This document shows positions 26,219-38,133 of a DNA stretch of 64,000 bases, one piece after another. Positions within the stretch are counted from its first letter, which is position 1, and each line of letters opens with the position of its first letter. The position numbers and the translations under genes are program-made. A model generated the notes under the pieces. That model did no database searches. It was not told the DNA's origin and worked only from the letters and a program-made list of their open reading frames with translations. This DNA comes from Pomphorhynchus laevis (Eukaryota; Acanthocephala; Palaeacanthocephala; Echinorhynchida; Pomphorhynchidae), in assembly GCA_012934845.2 (NCBI GenBank), contig WNNJ02002308.1, forward strand, positions 1-64,000. The letters are read 5' to 3'.

Positions 26219-29200
26219 TTATTAATATAATATAATATATTATATTATATTAATAATATAATATACTAGAACAAAAAATTTAAACAGCTTAAATACACAT
26301 GTTCTAGCTAATTACAATCTAAAATAAATACACAATCACAACAAGCAAATAGACATAAGCAATCACAACATGCAATCACAAATGACGAGGGAAAAGCCGA
26401 GCAAAGATATTTGCTGCTGTACATGCAATGGTCAAGCAGCACGGTGCAAAGGATGTCTTTGCGCTCGCTCTAAGAGGAGCTGTAACAACGACCGTGCCAG
26501 TAACTGTCAGAATAAATCGGCAGTAATCGCTGATGTATTGGGTGGAACCAATTTAACTGGACCATCGCGAACTTCGGAATCCACGACTCACTTGTCTCGG
26601 GCGAAGGCAGTTGGATTACTTACAAATAATCACGTTCCTTGCCTCAATGTTTGTGCCGAGGACTCGATAAAAGCAATGTACCTGCAAGTCATCAAATGGC
26701 GTCCCAATTTGTTTCACCTACCACGATGCAACGAGGGTAGGAAATTTCTTAACGAGCTGGCTTCCTTGTTCGAACTTGCGACGACTGATGATGATGGTTC
26801 TATGCTGATGAGAGCAGCGATTCTGTACCAAAGCTGCCTTCAGAAGGTTGGTGCGAACAAAACCAGTTCGAAAGTCGCAACTATCACGATTTGGTACAAG
26901 AAGGTATGTGTATACAAAATCATATTGATCGGTTACGGCATCAAAGAAAAAATGACTCTGCCTGGCACAACTTGTGTCTAGGATTATTTCAATCTGGTAA
27001 GGTAAGTGCAGCATTGAAAGTCATAGAAGATAATTACGATGCTATTTTTTTGCACTCTTCCACAATAATCGATAGTATCTCGGTCAAACAGATTCTAGAA
27101 TTGAAACATCCTCCGGGCGCTGAAATTGATGAGTCAATAATACTTGACAGAGAATTATACGGCAGTGTAGAGTTTCATCACTCTCTCTTTGAGCAGATTG
27201 ACGGAAGGCTCATCCATTCTTGTGCAGAACGGACTCGTGGAGCGGCCGGGCCGTCTGGGGTAGATGCTTCTGGATGGCAAGTATTTTTGAGCGGCTTTGA
27301 TAGAGATTCATTTCGTCTTGCTACGGCCCTCGCTTCCCTGTCAAAAGACTAGCGTGTGTTCCAGCTTAGAGAGGCACCACAAGTGCTTTAGTAGCGAGCA
27401 GGTTGATTGTCCTCGGTAAAAATCCGGGAGTCAGACCGATCGGTATTGGAGAGGTGTATCGGAGGATCATAGCGAAGGCAGTTTTGACGGTAATATCGCC
27501 CCAGATTAAGTCAGTCGCCGGAAACACACAATTATGTGCAGGACAACAAGCAGGAATGGAATACATTGTTCGGACAGCAAGAGAAGCCTTACGTAGTGGG
27601 TTGGGAAAGTGCATCTTGACCATTGACGCGATAAACGTGTTCAATGTCATAAACCGCAAGCTCAGTTTGCACAACATGGAAACAATCTGTCCTGGTCTGT
27701 CAACTATTCTGAGAAATTGTTATGCGGAAAATCCAATACTATGTTTGGATAATGAGATAATGTCTTCAAGAGAGGGTTTTACCCAAGGCGACCCCCTCTC
27801 TATGGTGTCGTTTGTGGCCTCCACCATTCCGTTGATTTATTCGATGAAGGGACTGCACCCCTGTGTACAGCAACGATGTACACATCGTTGTACATCATAC
27901 CATCATCTGGTATGCAGACAATGTTAAGTGCGTGGGAACGCCAGAAGATCTGTTAAAATTCTTCGAATCCATGAAAAGTATTGGACAGTTGTATGGATTT
28001 TACGTAAACACGACGAAATGTAAAGTTTTAGCGGGCCTGGCCGAGATAGAAAAGTGCCAGCCTTTCGAATCGCACGGTATCCCGATTCACACTGATGGAC
28101 TAATTATACTCGAGTGCCCAATCGGTTTTCAAGTATATGAGGAGGAACAGATTAAGCTAATGATTCAAAAATGGATAGCTCTGATAGAGCGGTTAAGCGA
28201 GGTAGCTGCTATGTCTATGCAAGTGTCTTACTGGTTGCTTACGAACTGCGTACAGCATAAATGAAGACATACAACGGCATGCCAGTGTGATCCCTAATGG
28301 TTTGCCCTTCTAAAGAGAGCAATAAGAAAGAACATGGTTGACAAGTTAATTGTCGAGCAACCGTCCGATCTTATGTATAGAATTCTAAGTATCCCATTGC
28401 GGTTTGGAAGTTTGGGAATTGCGAACCCCTGTGTAAACACGGTAAAAGAGTGGCAATACCGCTATAATGTGTCAGGCTCTTGACTCGTCTGAGGATTCGG
28501 ACTCGCTTGTGACTCGTTTGTAGACTGTGTCGAAGAAAATAAGGCGTATGAGACAGCTCGACCTGAAGGAAGTCTTTCGAGCAATTTCTGAAGAAATGCG
28601 ATCCTGACAGAAAGATTGCGCTTGAATACGCTACGGTGAAGGTTGCTTCAAGTTGGCTCAACATTCTACCGTCTGAGTATCACGATTTTAGCCTGAGTAA
28701 CAGAGAATTTTGCGACGGCATTGCGACAAGATATAACACAGCATTATTGCAAGCACCTGAGAAATGTAAATGTGGCGACTTGAACTCTGTTCAGCACACT
28801 CTATCGTGCAAGACGAGCGGTAAAACGAGTATCCGACACAATGTGATGAGAGACACAGTTGCACGAATACTAGCTGATGTAACTACGAAACCAGAAATTG
28901 AGCCTACGCTGACACCGGTTGACTCAAACATTGTATTTTCGTGTCAGGCTACATCGAGGGATATGAACGCGAGATTGGACATAAGTTGCAACGGTCTTCT
29001 CGGCATACAGACTGAGCGTCCTTGATGGACGTATCGATATTCAATCCATTTGCAAGGTCGTATGCGCTGAGGTCCGTTGATGCTGCGTTTGGATACCATG
29101 CACTGAGGAAGATCTAAGTACTCGGAACGAGTAACAAAGATTGAACGAGCAATGCTTTTACCGGTCATTATGTCAGCATTAGGAGGGTACGGAGCTGATG

Positions 29201-29491
29201 CAAGCAAAGTAATTAAAAGGGCGGCGAAGATAGCTTCTAGGAGCAACAACCAGGCATATTCTAAGTGTGTTGCGCAGTTCAGAAAATGTATTGGAATCAT
29301 ACTTGTGCGAGCAAATTCGTGGTGCTTTGGAAATTGAATTAATGAGCGAATGTCTCAGGCGGTAGATCCGAGGGTTTAATGACTTTGAATTCAAGCATTT
29401 GTATTTTGGGCCCATTTGCGGGAACTCTGATTCTGTTATCTTCTCTCAAGAAATAAAAATTATTAATATAATATATTATATTATATTAATA
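26219..29491 (+). mobile_element. RLE LINE 'J' with AT-palindromic flanks
   Basis: A nearly full-length RLE LINE about 3.1 kb long (body about 26290-29458). Very similar AT tracts lie on both sides: 26219-26275 and 29459-29491, each containing ATTATTAATATAATAT and TATTATATTATATTAAT. They look like a long target-site duplication in a TTA/TA-rich site. The 3' UTR shares the GGCCCATTTGCGGGAAC box with element A. Several frame breaks are present. Confidence 0.8.
26370..29337 (+). pseudogene. LINE J polyprotein (Cys-rich, RT, RLE), broken
   Basis: Read across several frames. From ATG 26370: a Cys-rich module CCCTCNGQAARCKGCLCARS, then CNNDRASNCQN, parallel to LINE B. 26891-27352: linker and GAAGPSGVDASGWQVFLSGF. 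27403-27927: GVRPIGIGEVYRRIIAKAVL, LTIDAINVFNVINR (motif A) and EGFTQGDPLSMVSFVASTIP (motif B). 27863-28264: IIWYADNVKCVG, where motif C reads YADN, not YADD. 28636-29025: CKCGDLNSVQHTLSC, RHNVMRD and NARLDISCNG of the nuclease. 29152-29337: the C-terminal block. At least five frame changes separate these. An 18-base palindromic insertion (AACGATGTACACATCGTT) precedes motif C near 27873. Confidence 0.82.
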
Positions 29492-30299
29492 AAATATTAT
29501 ATTGATCTGTGATTATATATCTTTTTGTTAAATTCAACAAATCCTATAATTTCAGTCACTCCTTTCACATAAGTGGCCAAAACATAACGTCACAGATAAG
29601 ATAATGCAATAAAAACTCAATATAAACTTTGGTTTATATAATCATTTAGTACATCGATGGATCTCTGTATGTTCGAATATGGTTTTATTCGAACATGTTG
29701 GTTATTGACATGCCAGCAACGATGGGATGTCAACAATGGCTCGTAATACATGCATTTTACGAGCACATGTGCACACGCATGCCAACCCTCATTCTTCTTG
29801 AATAAAATTCGAAAGTTCACAATCATGACGAATAATCACTGGGATTGTGATCATTATCACAAATAAGACAGAGGCTTTGATGATTCAAAACCTCTGTCAC
29901 AAGGTAGCGTAAAATTTACTTCTTTAACCTTCTACTCTGTTTGTCTAATCCACTGTTGGGGTTTTCAGATGATTATAAGACAACCCAAAAAGTGACTGTA
30001 TCTAAAGATGATAGAATATGGTTTTGAAAACCATACATCGCCTAAACAGCTCCACTTGTAGATATACTGAAATTTGGAGATGTTTATAACAAGGTAGATA
30101 ACAAGGTTGAGTGTATCACAAGGTAGATATAATCGTATGAGCAGCCTGTGTTGAGTTTATCAATACAAGATATTGTTTGATGGGATTGTGTGAATCACTA
30201 AAATACAATTTGTACATTTTGACGAGACCTATTAAGATTTGATATGGCTCACCTAGGGTTATGGAAATCGGGTGTGCGTTCATTTGTGTAAAAAAAAGG
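29492..30299. other. Intergenic stretch with one strong hairpin
   Basis: No gene is recognised; a short minus-strand ORF at 29617-29826 has no family features. The only clear structure is ATGTTCGAATA (29669-29679) and its exact reverse complement ending at 29696, an 11-bp stem with a 6-base loop. Confidence 0.55.
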
Positions 30300-30336
30300 A
30301 TTTATTTTAACGTGGCAAATGCGTGCCAGCGCACGC

Positions 30337-33220
30337 TTACATGACCACAACAAAACAAAACTGTAAATAAGGTGTCGAGAAGGTGTGAACGGAGGAGGTG
30401 TTTGAATGTGATAAAGGAGGGGGCGCGGCGGACGTCGAGAGGGAGTTGATTCCAGGCGAGTGAGGCGGCGACGAGGAAGGATCGGAGACCGTAGTTGTTG
30501 GAGTAATTAGGAACGTGGAGTAAGAAGGTATGACAGGAACGAAGCGATAGCGAGGTTGGGGCGAGTATCGTCTAAGAAAGGAAGGTTGATGAACGATGGG
30601 GAGCCGACAGCGATGAGACGAAAAGTAACGAGAAGGCGGAGTTTGATGCGGATGTGGATGGTGGGCCAGGAGAGTTGGGCAAAATATGTGGATGTGTGGT
30701 CGAAGCAACGGAGACGAAAGAGCACTCGAACGGCGATGTGGATTATTCGTTGTAGAGGTAGGATGATAGATTTTGGTGAATTGGCGAAAAGGCTAAGGCA
30801 GTAATCGATTTTAGGGAAAAGAAGCGATGAAAGAAGATACATACAAGAACGGAAGTCGATAAGGGGGCGGATACGGCGGATGTCACGAAGAATTAAGTTA
30901 GATGAGCGGACCTTGTCACCGACGAAAAGTTTAAGGGAAATGTGATCATCGAAATGGAAGCATGGTGGACAATGGTGATGATCGATGAGGCGAAATATAC
31001 AGTGGGAGGAGATATGTTTGGTTTACGGGGAAGGATCCACATTATTTTGGACTTTTCGGGGTTTAGAACGAGATGGAGATTAAGGAGACGTTTGTAGATA
31101 GAAGAAAGACAGTTGGAGGCAGAAATGCCGATATCGTGTATGCGATGTGCGGGTGCATGAGCATAGATTAGAATGTCATCGGCGTATTGCATGACGTTAA
31201 AGAAGTAAGGTTTGATAAACGGAGAGAGATCGCCAAGCAGAAGAGAGAAAAGCAGGGGACCTAGGACTAAACCTTGTGGGCCCCGCAAAAAAATAGGGAT
31301 GGGAGGGGAGGATGATGAATTAGTACAGAAGCGAAAGGAACGGTTGGATAGATATGAGGCAAACCATGCTATGGAGAAGGAAGAAAAGCCGTAATCATAA
31401 CGAAGGCGAGAAAAGACGACGGAGTTGTCGACAATGTCGAATGCGGAGGAAAGGTCGAGGGAGATGAGAACACTATATAGATCCTTGTATCGAGAAATGA
31501 GTAAGTCGTTGTAAACTTTTGTGCATGCCATTTCTGTTGAGGGTACAGATTGGATGAGGAGAGATAAGCGTTGATTTGTATTAAGATGAGGCTTTCTAAT
31601 AGCTTAGAAAGTGTAGGGAGTAGGGAAATGGGGCGATAGCTAGAAGGAAGGGAGGGGTCGAGCGATTGTTTCTTAAGGAGGGGACGAACGATTGCGGATT
31701 TCCAGTGTGAAGGGAAGATACGACTGCGGATGGACGAGTTAAACAAGGTTGTGAGAAATGGGGATATCGATGAGCATATAGATTTTAATATGTGAGTAGG
31801 CAGGGGATCGGCAGGTGAGGTTTTGTTGGGCAAGGACATGAGGACAGATGATACTTCTGTAGGTGAGACTGGGAGAAGATGAAAGAGTTCCGGGAGGATG
31901 ATATTAGACTGGGCAGAGTGGGATAGGATGGAGACCGGGGTGTGAGAGAGCAACGTGGATACTTTAGTCTGGAGAAATGACGAATAATCATTGGCATTGA
32001 TGTTGCACGGCGAAGAGGAGCAAGCAAGGATTGAGTTAAAAGTATGCCAGAGAGTCTTAGAGTTGAATGAAGTGATGATTTTATGCTGCCAGAAGGAGTT
32101 GCATTTGGTACGTAGTAGGTTGAGATGAGACTGGCGAAGAGCAAGATAAGAATAACGGAAAGACGGAGTGATCGAGTGGAAATCACGTCTGAGAGAGCGG
32201 TGATAGACTCGAAAAGCATGGCGAAGTCGACGCTTTGAGAGTAGGCATTGAATGTCAAACCATGGGGCACGGCGCAAGCGACGGTGTGTGGTGAGACTTG
32301 AAGGGCAAGAGAATATCGAGAGTTGATGTGAGTTTAGAGTCGAAAAGAAAGGCGAGATCGTGAGGAGATGAATATGTTATTGTGGGTAATGATAGATACG
32401 ATTTGAGTAAGGCAGAGCGGAGATGGGAGAGGTCGAGATTTCTCAAAGGGCGACTTAGGATTGTAGGTGTGTGAGGAGGTGTGTGGTTGCGAGTGAGATC
32501 AAGGGTGATAAGAAAGTGATCGGATAGACCAGGATCAGAGATAAACAGTGAGGTGTAGGCAGCAAAATGATCGGGGACAGCGATGATGTCGAGTGCCCCA
32601 CCAAGTATATGTGTGGGGGCAGTGGAGATTAATTTGTAATTGTAGTTGGATTGAATGTTGATGAACCGGAAGGAATCCGTGGAAGAGGGGCGGTCTAGGC
32701 AGATATTGAAGTCGCCTAGAACGAGTAAAGTGATTGAGGACAAAGAACAATGAGAAAGGAGGTCAGCGAGTTCGGTAAAAAATAAGGCTGTAGGAGCTGA
32801 TGAACCAGGACGGTATACAATGGCGAGATCTAGAGTGATCGGGTTAGAATAACGACAAGTGAGCAATTCAAAAGAGCAAGGACTTAAAGGGGGATTGATT
32901 TTGCGAAGAGACGCGGGGTGACGCATGAATGCGACGATGCCGCCATGATTAGAGAATTTAGAAGGGCATGAGCTGAGGGGGTGGGCGGATTCGACTAGGG
33001 AGCAACCGGCAGAGAGGAGACGGCAAATGGAAAGGTCGTCGGAATCTGAGTGCCAGGATTCGGTGAGGCAGAAGAGATCGATTGATTGCTTTGTGGATAG
33101 GTTGAGGATAAGATCGGATTTATTGAGAATAGATCTAGTGTTGAGAAGACCGAGGCGGAAACCGTGTGTTGTGGTGAAAGAGTCTAGTGGATAAGACACA
33201 TAGGAGAGACGGAGCGCCAT
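30337..33220 (-). pseudogene. LINE H ORF2 (endonuclease + RT), broken
   Basis: Endonuclease at 33220-32255: RLGLLNTRSILNKSDLI, IDLFCLTESWHSDSDD, GGIVAFMRHPA, LLVLGDFNICLD and LSDHFLITLDL. RT at 32277-31369: VSSVLMSLPNKTSPADPLPT, IFPSHWKSAIVRPLLKK and SYRPISLLPTLSKLLESLI; then 31531-30893: VLISLDLSSAFDIVDNSV (motif A), GPQGLVLGPLLFSLLLGDL (motif B) and MQYADDILIYAHAP (motif C intact). The C-terminal part is at 30842-30507 and beyond (VPNYSNNYGLRSFLVAASL in another frame). Three or four frame changes interrupt it. Confidence 0.82.
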
Positions 33221-34215
33221 CGAATTTTTGGACGGGTGTGGACAACTTGAAAATTTCCGTCTATGTTTCGGATGGAGAGTGATGTTTCGCCGTTTTCCTC
33301 GCGACGGCGTTTTTCGATGCGGGCTGAAGAGATTTGAGCGATTTTAGAAGGGGCGCGATCGGGGAAAATTCGAGTGGTTGAAGGTGACATGAGTTTAAAT
33401 CGTTGAGAGAGGACATGAGACGCGTGAGAGCGATGCTTGAAAACAATTTTTTGGAGAGGGGGATGTGAAGGATTAGATTTAGAAGATTTGTTTAGACGCA
33501 GGAATGCGACAGGAGAAATGTCCTTAAAAAAGGATGGTTTATCCGCAGGAACAATATACGAGAGGATGGATCTGAAGGCGGAAACATCGTGGTCCAGACG
33601 TGCTTGTGGAGATAAAGAGTTAGAAGGCGTGATATTAGTGACAATGACGCAACGATCGCCAGAAGCAAAGCGCTTCCGTAAAGGAGGACAAATGATGTGA
33701 GTAGGTGAGATCACGATAGAATAGCCGGCAGTTGATGATTTGAAATGATTTGGTTTGACGACTGGAGACATAGAGGATAATGATAATAAAGAGGGTGGCA
33801 AGAGATGTGAGGAATGGTTATGAGTGGAAGGGTAGTGGAGGTTGGTGGAGGTTATTTTGATTGATGGATGCAAGTTATTAAGAAACAAGACGGGACGGAC
33901 GGGACGTGGAGTGTCGGGGAGTTAAGATGACATGAAATGGGAGGTGTATATGGTGGCAGCGTCGGTGGGTAGAGAAAGGACATTAGAAACGTCCGGGGTA
34001 GTTTGAGTTGACGTGTTGGATGTTGATTTGTGCTTATTGGAAAATTTGCAGATTAGTTTGTTGACACAAAAACCACATACGAACTCTTTTTTAGCCTTAT
34101 TCTTGTCGCATGTGATTGTTGTCCAGTCGCTGCATTCGTGTATCGAGCACTGTACTTGCTGTTGTCCATAGTTGGTGTCGATCTTAGTTGTTTTCTTACG
34201 TCCTCCCATAAACAA
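33184..34215 (-). pseudogene. LINE H ORF1 (PHD-like finger), broken
   Basis: The N-terminal frame 34215-33922 begins MFMGGRKKTTKIDTN and has the finger VQCSIHECSDWTTITCDK and FVCGFCVNKLICKF. The second frame 33888-33184 has NNLHPSIKITSTN, DRCVIVTNITPSNSLSPQ, ARLDHDVSAFRSILSYIV, VAFLRLNKSSKSNP and a basic C-terminus with FQVVHTRPKIRWR. It overlaps ORF2 by 37 bases. Homology to ORF1 of G runs through both parts. At least one break separates the frames. Confidence 0.8.
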
Positions 34216-34240
34216 TGGTTGCCGTCGATGGTTGTCGTCG

Positions 34241-34675
34241 AAACTATGTATATATATATTAGATCTCTATTTTTTCAAGGTGTAATAAGCAATACTTTAA
34301 AATTTACATTTTTAGATAGGATGTTTCCGTGGATAGCTCGTTTTATTAGTCTGTGTATTTCAAGTATTTATCTCAATTATGGGATGGTTCATACATTCGT
34401 GTTATTTGCGATATTTTATAAGAAAAAATTTTATAATAAAAAAAATTGTCCAAAGATTGTCCAACTCTTAGTTAGGTTGTTTCAGCAGCCTGAAAATAGG
34501 ATCAGTTTATATTGAGAATCAGATCAGCAAACTTTCTACTTTATATTATTTTATATTAAAATTTAAAAAATCATTATAAAATAAATGATTTTAATAAATG
34601 AAAATATAAATTTTATAATTTAACAAAAAATAATTGATATATTTAATTTATTTCAATTTAAAATTGAAATAAACG
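34241..34675. other. AT-rich spacer, no gene seen
   Basis: Between the 5' end of LINE H and the next PLE. An open stretch at 34138-34515 (+) overlaps the antisense of LINE H and shows no family features. Confidence 0.5.
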
Positions 34676-35612
34676 TCATTTTTATGAATTGACTAATAAA
34701 TAACAGACGTTGTATCAGAATAAGAATTAGATATCATCAGGAGGAACTGCTATGCTATCAGGTTTAAGCCCCTAACTCCTCTACCCAACATAGCAGCGGG
34801 GCCAAATACGTGTTAAGGACGTATTTCCTCAGATTAAATTTAATTTAATGAAATTTAATGATTTTTTATTTATTTTTAATATTATTGTGTTGATTTATAT
34901 ATTTTACTATTTTCTGCTTGATGTTATTTTTATAGTAACCTAGTTTAAAATATGTATCTATTAAATTATTTAAATGATTTTGAAAAAAGCCAATATCATT
35001 ACATATTGTTGCAATTCTTAAAATTTCATTATTTAATGTATTATATTTTATATTATATGGTATGCATGAATGCTCATGCAAAAATATGTTTCTTGTAAAT
35101 TTAAATATGTCATCTTTACGATATAAATTAATAGTAGTTTTAATTGATGTTAATTTAATGTTCATATCTAGGTATATAACTTCTTTATCATTAATATTGA
35201 TTTTATTAAATATTAGGATACCTGGATAAATTTGTTTTCTTATTGAATAAAAATTATTAGAGTTAAATACACATATATCATCAATGTATCGAAACATATA
35301 TTTCATATATTTATATTGTTTAGATTTAGTTTTTACACAGTTATGAACAAATTCATATTCTATAAAGCTTAAAAACAAGTCAGCTATAATTGGGCTACTA
35401 TTACCACCCATTGGAACACCTTTTACTTGTCTAAATATAGATGTCCCTACTTTTAAATAATTTTGATTTATCAAAATATTTAAGGATTCTATTAATTCAA
35501 TTTTATCCATATATTTATATTTATTTGATGGTTTAATTTTTGTTAGATAGGCGTTATAATTATTATAACATATATATGTATATCTTTTTCTGAATATAAG
35601 ATTAATTAAACA
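34676..35612 (-). mobile_element. Penelope-like element, C-terminal RT half and 3' region
   Basis: Minus-strand PLE with an open RT segment (35510-34866): LIESLNILINQNYLKVGTSI, RQVKGVPMGGNSSPIIADLF (motif B), YMFRYIDDICVFNSNNF (motif C), FKFTRNIFLHEHSCIPYNIK and LGYYKNNIKQKIVKYINQHN. The conserved 3' region with the CTGCTATG inverted repeat follows at about 34730-34800. It is 5'-truncated, beginning within the RT. Confidence 0.88.
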
Positions 35613-36313
35613 TTAAACTAAACATTTTGAACATTTCAAAACAAAGTATTGCTGTAGATTGGTAATTAATTGATATATTAATACCGTAGACAATTTTACA
35701 ATTTTATATTTAATAATTTTAAATTAATTAAAATAATTTTGATCTGTTTTGTAAAAAGTGAAAATAAAAATTATTTAACCACGTCCGTTGTTGCAAAATG
35801 AACTTTTACATTTTCTGTTTTTAAATTTTTTGCATTTATTGACATATGAATAGCTTTTCTGTTTTATATATTCATTTGATTACCTAAAATTATAATTTTC
35901 TTTAAATAAATTAATGCATTTGTAATAGAAAAGTTGTCAACACAAAAATAAAAATGTATTTGTAATTAAATTAAAATTGTAAAATTAAAAAAAAATTGCG
36001 AATTTAGATTTTCATTTTGATACCATTTCAAGAATATATTTGGTTATTAATTCCCACATTGTTAATGATTTTATCATAGCAAATGATTTTCCATTTTACT
36101 TAGCAACGTTAGATTTGTCTATTCAAATTTTAAATTGAATAATCGAATTCACCATTTTATAACTTTTTCAATACTAAACATTTCGTGATTTAAAACTTGT
36201 TAAGATGATTTTTAAACACGAGGCTTGCCATCTTTTTCAAATGTATAATTTTTCGAATCATAAATAAACCTTTAAATGTTTATGCGAATTAATAATTAAT
36301 ATTAATATTAATA
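35613..36313. other. AT-rich spacer, no gene seen
   Basis: About 700 bases of very AT-rich DNA without ORFs or recognisable repeats. Confidence 0.6.
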
Positions 36314-36410
36314 ATTAAATAAGCTAACTGAGTCTACGTATTTTATATTGCAAATTAAAAATAACACAAAATAATTAATTAATAATTCTATTTTTAATAA
36401 TCACAATTGA
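36314..36410 (-). mobile_element. Penelope-like element terminal fragment
   Basis: Contains AGCTAACTGAGTCTACGTAT, the same outer block as at 6724-6760 and (inverted) 12745-12770. Confidence 0.6.
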
Positions 36411-36569
36411 GGCTACCCGTAAATAGACCTCTTTATAAATAGACATCTTTATAAATAGACCGATTTATAAGAAATTTATTTTGCTTCTCTATAAGCAATA
36501 GAGGCCAAACCTATTTTGCTTATATTTCAACACTCAATTCAACACTCCGTACTATTTTACCTATGATTG

Positions 36570-37780
36570 CAGGAAATCTATTATCAGACCACTATTTAAA
36601 AATAGACAACCGATACCTTGCCTCAAGTTACAGAACAATAAGTCTTACATGCATAGCCTTGAAATGATGGAGCGCGTTGTTACGTGGTCTTTATCACATC
36701 ACCTCGAACGTAATGGCATTCCCTGTAATAACCAACACGGATTTAGATCGGGTCGTTCTAATTACTGCCCGTAATAGTTGGACTGCCCCAATGTAGCAAA
36801 CTCAAATATTCATGTCATATTCTTCGATTTGTCGAAGTCTTTCGATATAGTAGTTCACAGTATTCTTCGTGACGATCTAAGGAAATGTGGTGTTAGTGGT
36901 TCACTTCTCGAGTGCATCCGCTCATTTTCACTAACCGTACTGCTGCTGTAAAAATCGGTAAATATATGTCGACCTAGGCTCCATTTTCAAAAGGAGTCCC
37001 ACAAGGTTCCGTTCCAAATCCCTTGTTGTTAAATATTTATATAAACGATCTTCCTGGTGCATTAGCTAGTAACTTCTCTATGCAGTTGACTTGAAGATGT
37101 GAAGGACAATTGACCACATAACATACACTGACATCTTACAAGAAGACGTAAATCAACTAAATAATTAATGTCGTTGCAAATGCTTACTGCTTAATCCAGA
37201 CAAATGTATATCTTCGCCTTGGATATGTTAAACATGTTCCTTCATACTCTATAGACAATTAAAAGTATTAAATGTAACAATTAAAATTGTATCAAAAACG
37301 ACCGATTTAGTTATAATTGTATCTAATGACCTCAAATCACGTGATCACGTTATAAATGCTTCACCCTCTTTTTCAATACAGTTATACGCAGTTACATACT
37401 GTACGCCTCTTCAGTAACAAACTTCTTTCAACTTAGAGTGAATTGAACTTATATGAGCGAGTTATGAGGAAAGCCACTCATTTTGTACACTCGCTTCAGA
37501 ATGTTATATATCTTGATAGACTTAAAATTTTAGGAGGGGTCTTATTTTCTCTAAGAGAATCTAATTTGGTGTTTGTTTGGCGGTCTCTTTTCGATGCAAA
37601 GTACCTTTGTCGACATATCTTTAACTTAAGGAATTAATATGTTCTTCGAGGTCATCCTCGTTCCTTGAGACGTAGAATACGTCCAAATAAGAGTTGCGTT
37701 ATGATCGGTGACAGAATCAACGAAACGTGGAACAGGTTGCCTGCATATGTCGTCTGCGATTAAAGTGATTTTTTTCGAAA
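36570..37780 (+). pseudogene. Old CR1/Jockey-like LINE RT relic 'N'
   Basis: Plus-strand remnants of LINE ORF2 in shifting frames: ISLTCIALKMMERVV, then CNNQHGFRSGRSNYC near 36720-36780, IFFDLSKSFDIVVHS (motif A) near 36815, KGVPQGSVPNPLLLNIYIND (motif B) near 36990, and the late block LYERVMRKATHFVH, LDRLKILGG at 37443-37640, ending INETWNRLPAYVV near 37720. Motif C is decayed. Many breaks; an old dead copy. Confidence 0.75.
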
Positions 37781-37784
37781 AACA

Positions 37785-38133
37785 AATCAGGCACATTTTA
37801 AGTGATTTTCTGTTTTGCTTTCTCTTTTTTCTATTTATTAATTTTTCTGTTTCTGACTTCACAAGTAATGTGCTTACCTTGTCGATTTATCTATAATAAA
37901 TGGGCCCATTATTCATTTTTTAGTTGTTTTTATGACATTGTGACATAATCGAAATGACTAAGCGCGAAAAATCTGACCACGTATCCTTAGGTGATTGGAT
38001 AACTGATTGTATTTGTTTTATCGTTTCTTTTCATGTTGCTAGCGATGCAAACATGGCGGGTATCGATATATCTGTAATTATTTTACAAATATTACCACTA
38101 TATGACGATTCGTCTTCAAATTTGATTCCATAA
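37785..38133. other. Spacer with a diverged repeat segment
   Basis: No gene. The stretch at about 38036-38105 (TTGCTAGCGATGCAAAC ... ACAAATATTACCACTATATGA) resembles 51590-51665 (TTGCTAGCGATGTAAAC ... ACAAATATTATCGCTACATGA), an old dispersed repeat of unknown type. Confidence 0.5.

Larger units (their letters stand above)
30300..34240 (-). mobile_element. L2/CR1-like LINE 'H', nearly full length
   Basis: A minus-strand two-ORF LINE of about 3.9 kb. Its 3' UTR contains the hairpin GCGTGC-GCTG-GCACGC (near 30325-30340) followed by ATTTGCCACGTTAAAATAAATCC and an A8-type tail. It is much less AT-rich than its surroundings and strongly strand-biased: the coding strand is pyrimidine-rich. Fragment I (38134-38549) is a truncated near-identical relative and G a more distant one. 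Confidence 0.85.

Noticed and set aside
29617-29826. Minus-strand ORF of 69 residues
   Set aside because: No motif, no homology to window elements, composition typical of chance.
30556-30804. Plus-strand Arg-rich ORFs over LINE H (also 31212-31394, 33437-33700)
   Set aside because: They are antisense shadows of the pyrimidine-rich H coding strand.
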